Source: a virus. Taken from it: 35,264 nt of DNA. The first letter of the stretch is position 1; every line of letters begins with the position of its first letter. A program made the position numbers and the translations under genes. The stretch is taken from the IMG/VR virus record IMGVR_UViG_3300013131_003222, positions 1 to 35,264 of that record. The stretch is one strand, 5' to 3'. Shown here in pieces: positions 32,620-35,264 of the stretch. Below the pieces are notes generated by a model that searched no databases, was not told where the DNA came from, and saw only the letters and a list, made by a program, of their open reading frames with translations.

Positions 32620-33943
32620 CGAAGATTATATGAGAAAAACGATCCCGTTTCTAAAGCGGGATTATTTTACTGATTCTACAGAAAGAAGAATATTTGATTA
32701 TGCTAAAGAATTTATTGATAAGTATAATAATACTCCAAATATTGATGCACTAATAGTAAAATCTCAGAATGATAAATCGTTAGGAGATGAAGAATATAAA
32801 GAATTAGCAGAAACAATACAGCAACTTGTTCCTTCGGAACATAATAAAGAATGGTTAATAACTGAGACTGAAAAATTTTGTAAAGATAAAGCGGTATATA
32901 ATGCTATCCTAGCTTCGATTGCCATTATTGATGGAAGAGATAAAGCGCAATCTCAAGATGGGATTCCTCAAATTCTGCAAGACGCTCTGGGTGTTTGTTT
33001 TGATAATAATGTAGGGCATGATTATATTGATAACTCTGAATCAAGATTTGATTTTTACCATAAGGTTGAGTCTCGTATACCGTTTGATCTTGAGATGTTT
33101 AATAAGGTTACTAATGGTGGATTACCTAATAAGACATTAAATGTTGTATTGGCCGGTACAGGCGTTGGAAAATCTTTATTCATGTGTCATGTTGCGGCAT
33201 CCACTTTATCTCAAGGTAAAAATGTGTTATATATTACTATGGAAATGGCAGAAGAAAGAATAGCTGAGAGAATAGATGCTAATCTAATGAATGTAACAAT
33301 GGATCAACTAAAAGAATTACCTAAAGCTATTTTTGATAATAAAATTGAGAAAATAAGAAATAAAACTGAAGGTAAATTAATTATTAAAGAATATCCTACT
33401 GCCGGAGCACATGTAGGTCACTTTAATAGTTTACTAAATGAGTTACAGTTAAAGAAACAATTTAACCCTGATATAATTATTGTAGACTATTTAAATATAT
33501 GTGCTAGTTCTAGATTTAAAGCTGGAGCTAATATTAATTCATATACTTTAATCAAAGCAATAGCTGAAGAGTTACGTGGTATGGCAGTAGAAAATAATGT
33601 TCCTATATTGAGTGCTACTCAGACTACAAGAGGCGGGTATGGAAACACTGATGTTGAACTTACAGATACTTCAGAATGCCTAGACCCCACATCACAAGTA
33701 ATAACAGAATCTGGAGATACTATGGAAATCCAAAATTTGAAACCGGGTGATAGAATATTGGGTAGTAACGGGTTCGTTTCGGTGATTCAGGTACACCATA
33801 GTAAAATCAAAAAACTATATAAAATAAAAACCAGATCGGGCAAAAACATAATTTGTTCAGCAGATCATATCTTCCCAACAAGCGAAGGTAGAAAAAATAT
33901 AAACAATGGCCTGAGAGTTGGTTGTAAAATACGAAGTTTATAA
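32570..33943 (+). CDS. 41: Replicative helicase gp41 N-terminal fragment fused to an intein N-half
   Basis: This 457-residue frame consists of gp41 residues 1-369 and an intein N-terminal segment (370-457). Helicase features are Walker A GTGVGKS (196-202), TMEMAEERIAERID, Walker B DIIIVDYLN (301-309) and SATQTTRGG, then ELTDTSE, where the intein begins. DnaB-type helicases continue as S-G/F after this point, so the C-terminal helicase part is missing here and must be encoded elsewhere. The start is ATG 32570 (TTG at 32567 is the alternative), inside the end of the previous gene. Function requires protein trans-splicing with an IntC-gp41C partner not in this window. Confidence 0.9.
   Translation: MSIVKIETVILQNLLHNEDYMRKTIPFLKRDYFTDSTERRIFDYAKEFIDKYNNTPNIDALIVKSQNDKSLGDEEYKELAETIQQLVPSEHNKEWLITETEKFCKDKAVYNAILASIAIIDGRDKAQSQDGIPQILQDALGVCFDNNVGHDYIDNSESRFDFYHKVESRIPFDLEMFNKVTNGGLPNKTLNVVLAGTGVGKSLFMCHVAASTLSQGKNVLYITMEMAEERIAERIDANLMNVTMDQLKELPKAIFDNKIEKIRNKTEGKLIIKEYPTAGAHVGHFNSLLNELQLKKQFNPDIIIVDYLNICASSRFKAGANINSYTLIKAIAEELRGMAVENNVPILSATQTTRGGYGNTDVELTDTSECLDPTSQVITESGDTMEIQNLKPGDRILGSNGFVSVIQVHHSKIKKLYKIKTRSGKNIICSADHIFPTSEGRKNINNGLRVGCKIRSL
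33677..33943 (+). other. Split-intein N-half (IntN, 88 residues) in gp41
   Basis: Cys370 is the intein residue 1. Block A is CLDPTSQVITESGD, followed by EIQNLKPGDRIL. Block B is GKNIICSADHIFP, with the block B His at 433. The segment ends at LRVGCKIRSL and a stop codon, about where an endonuclease domain would sit in a full intein. From memory, sequence and length resemble the gp41-1 split IntN known from ocean metagenomes, although the insertion site here is a few residues further along, in the DTSE|S motif. Confidence 0.9.
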
Positions 33944-33946
33944 ATA
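33939..33946 (+). promoter_or_regulatory. T4-type late promoter candidate for the endonuclease gene
   Basis: TATAAATA overlaps the stop codon of the gp41-IntN frame and lies 38 bases before the endonuclease start. It matches the T4 late-promoter core exactly. In T4 several homing endonuclease genes use late promoters. Confidence 0.5.
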
Positions 33947-33983
33947 TTTTGTAGTTAAAATATTTATGGCAACGGGAGATTTT

Positions 33984-35096
33984 ATGGCTAAACCAGTAAA
34001 AGTATTAACTAATATACATGATAAATTTTTACAAATTACTAAATATAAAGAATGGCAGCAGTTTGAAATTGAAGATATGAATGATGAAAGAAAGACAGCT
34101 GCATACGAGGCATTGGGCAAAATAGATTATAAAAATCATATTCATGTAAAAAAACTAGCCAGACTATGTAAATATGCTACTCCCGATGAAATTTCAACAA
34201 ATATAGAATTATCTTTAAAAATTTCTAAATACGGGTCTTCTTTAGATAAACTTATAATTATGTTTGGTAAAAAAGAGGGCGAAAACAGATTTAACAAAAG
34301 TTTACAACATCTTTCTAAAAATGGTAAAAAGGGATCTTTCTCTAAAGATTATTGGGTATCTAGAGGTTATACCGAAAATGAGGCAAGGGATATAATTTCC
34401 TCTAAAAATAAAGAATTTGCTAAACTAAAAACTGAAAAATATTCTAAAAAAGAATTATCAGACTTATTACGCATTAAAAATCCTATATGTAAAGAATATT
34501 GGATCAGTCAAGGATTTACTGATCTTAAAGAAATTGAAAATCTAAGAAAAGAATATTTTACCAGTAGCCAAACATTTTTTATCAACAAATATGGTACCGA
34601 AGATGGAATATTTAAATTCGAGGAAAAATATAAGAAAAGAAAAGATACTATCATACAAAAATATGGCTCAATTTCCTTATTGTCGGGTTATATTAAAAAA
34701 GCATCTAAGGAATCTAGAATAATTTTAGATAAATTAGCAGACTTGTGTGATAAACTACAAATAAAATACTTTTATGGAATAGATGGCAACACCGAATGGT
34801 GGTGTAGAGATATAAATGATAAATCTAAATTTTATTTTTATGATTTTACTATACCTCAGTTAAATTTAATTTTTGAATATAATGGTGTGGCTTGGCATCC
34901 TAGGGGTTCTAAAGAAGAATTCATTAGTCCTATTTCGGACAAATACGATTATCTAAAACAATATGACATTCAGAAGATTAAATCTGCGGAGAATCAAAAC
35001 TTTAAAGTAATAATTTTGTGGAGCGATGAGGATAAAATTATTAATACCCAAAAAAGTATACAAATAATACAGGAAGAGTATGATAACCTTAGATAA
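33984..35096 (+). CDS. Free-standing Vsr-like (EDxHD) homing endonuclease
   Basis: The protein is 370 residues from ATG 33984, with SD GGGAG eight bases upstream; in-frame starts at 33966 and 33918 are less favoured. The N-terminal about 230 residues look like DNA-binding repeats: KDYWVSRGYTENEARDI (121-137) against KEYWISQGFTDLKEI (170-184), and IIMFGKKEGENRF against FFINKYGTEDGIFKF. The C-terminal nuclease has Vsr-fold landmarks: E271, D287 in FYDFTIP, IFEYNGVAWHP with H305, then an Asp-containing helix (near D322) and VIILWSDED. This fits the EDxHD homing endonucleases found within fractured phage genes. It sits directly after the split-intein N-half. Confidence 0.85.
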   Translation: MAKPVKVLTNIHDKFLQITKYKEWQQFEIEDMNDERKTAAYEALGKIDYKNHIHVKKLARLCKYATPDEISTNIELSLKISKYGSSLDKLIIMFGKKEGENRFNKSLQHLSKNGKKGSFSKDYWVSRGYTENEARDIISSKNKEFAKLKTEKYSKKELSDLLRIKNPICKEYWISQGFTDLKEIENLRKEYFTSSQTFFINKYGTEDGIFKFEEKYKKRKDTIIQKYGSISLLSGYIKKASKESRIILDKLADLCDKLQIKYFYGIDGNTEWWCRDINDKSKFYFYDFTIPQLNLIFEYNGVAWHPRGSKEEFISPISDKYDYLKQYDIQKIKSAENQNFKVIILWSDEDKIINTQKSIQIIQEEYDNLR

Positions 35097-35264
35097 TATA
35101 GATTTAGAATCTTTAGCAAAAAGAGCAGTATTTCTGCATTCCAAACGAGAATTGTTTCCATATCTTGAAAATCTAGATGTGGAAGATATATTTGATTTGT
35201 TAATGAATATTGAAAAGGAAAAATATCAAAGAGATATCCTAACAGATTCCTTAATAGAATATAA
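35080..35264 (+). CDS. Hypothetical protein, 3' partial
   Basis: ATG 35080 overlaps the endonuclease end by 17 bases, after SD AGGAAGAG. The visible 61 residues read MITLDNIDLESLAKRAVFLH and remain open to the right edge. They form charged helices (VEDIFDLLMNIEKEKYQRD). They do not resemble an intein C-half or the rest of gp41. No family is recognised. Confidence 0.6.
   Translation, partial: MITLDNIDLESLAKRAVFLHSKRELFPYLENLDVEDIFDLLMNIEKEKYQRDILTDSLIEY

Noticed and set aside
35080-35264. IntC-gp41 C-terminal exon immediately after the endonuclease
   Set aside because: The visible 61 residues contain neither intein blocks F/G nor DnaB C-terminal motifs.

Overview
The window is a 35.3 kb piece of an AT-rich genome of a T4-like myophage. 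Its core is the T4 replication and recombination set: gp46, the sliding clamp gp45, clamp loader gp44/gp62, RegA, DNA polymerase gp43, UvsX and helicase gp41. It also carries genes typical of aquatic T4-like phages: peptide deformylase, a CobS/MoxR-like ATPase, HSP20 and a 2OG-Fe(II) oxygenase. No photosynthesis genes are present. The host cannot be named, but a phage-encoded lipoprotein and export signals fit a Gram-negative one.

Layout. 1-5775 (+): the C-terminal end of an intein followed by gp46, then peptide deformylase, a zincin/VWA protein and its AAA+ partner; the last two each have a consensus promoter. 5775-14900 (+): a tightly overlapping glycan island of methyltransferases, glycosyltransferases, a GT10 fucosyltransferase-like enzyme, three nucleotide-sugar genes (GMD/RMD-like, HddA-like kinase, Fcl), a DUF707 protein, a 2OG oxygenase and a remnant gene. 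14893-18023 (+): DUF3310, gp45, gp44, gp62 and RegA in T4 order with small genes between them. 18024-21519 (+): HSP20 behind a structured leader, four small genes, then three tRNAs (Leu-UAA; a CAU tRNA inside an extended inverted repeat; an initiator-like CAU tRNA) interleaved with accessory genes. 21520-28552 (-): eight overlapping genes for exported, lipid-anchored or membrane proteins, led by an Asn-rich repeat protein and an 840-residue secreted protein. 28553-35264 (+): gp43, UvsX, a small protein and gp41. gp41 stops inside an intein N-half, and a free-standing Vsr-like homing endonuclease follows.

Most striking: (i) the gp41 'fractured gene', with a split-intein N-half and a separate endonuclease, mirrored by an intein C-terminus in the gp46 P-loop at the other edge; (ii) the minus-strand operon of envelope-directed proteins, which has no function I can name; (iii) the nucleotide-sugar and fucosyltransferase set; (iv) unusual tRNA structures. 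No gene-free stretch exceeds 300 bases; the longest, 28553-28713, is the divergent promoter region between the minus operon and gp43.
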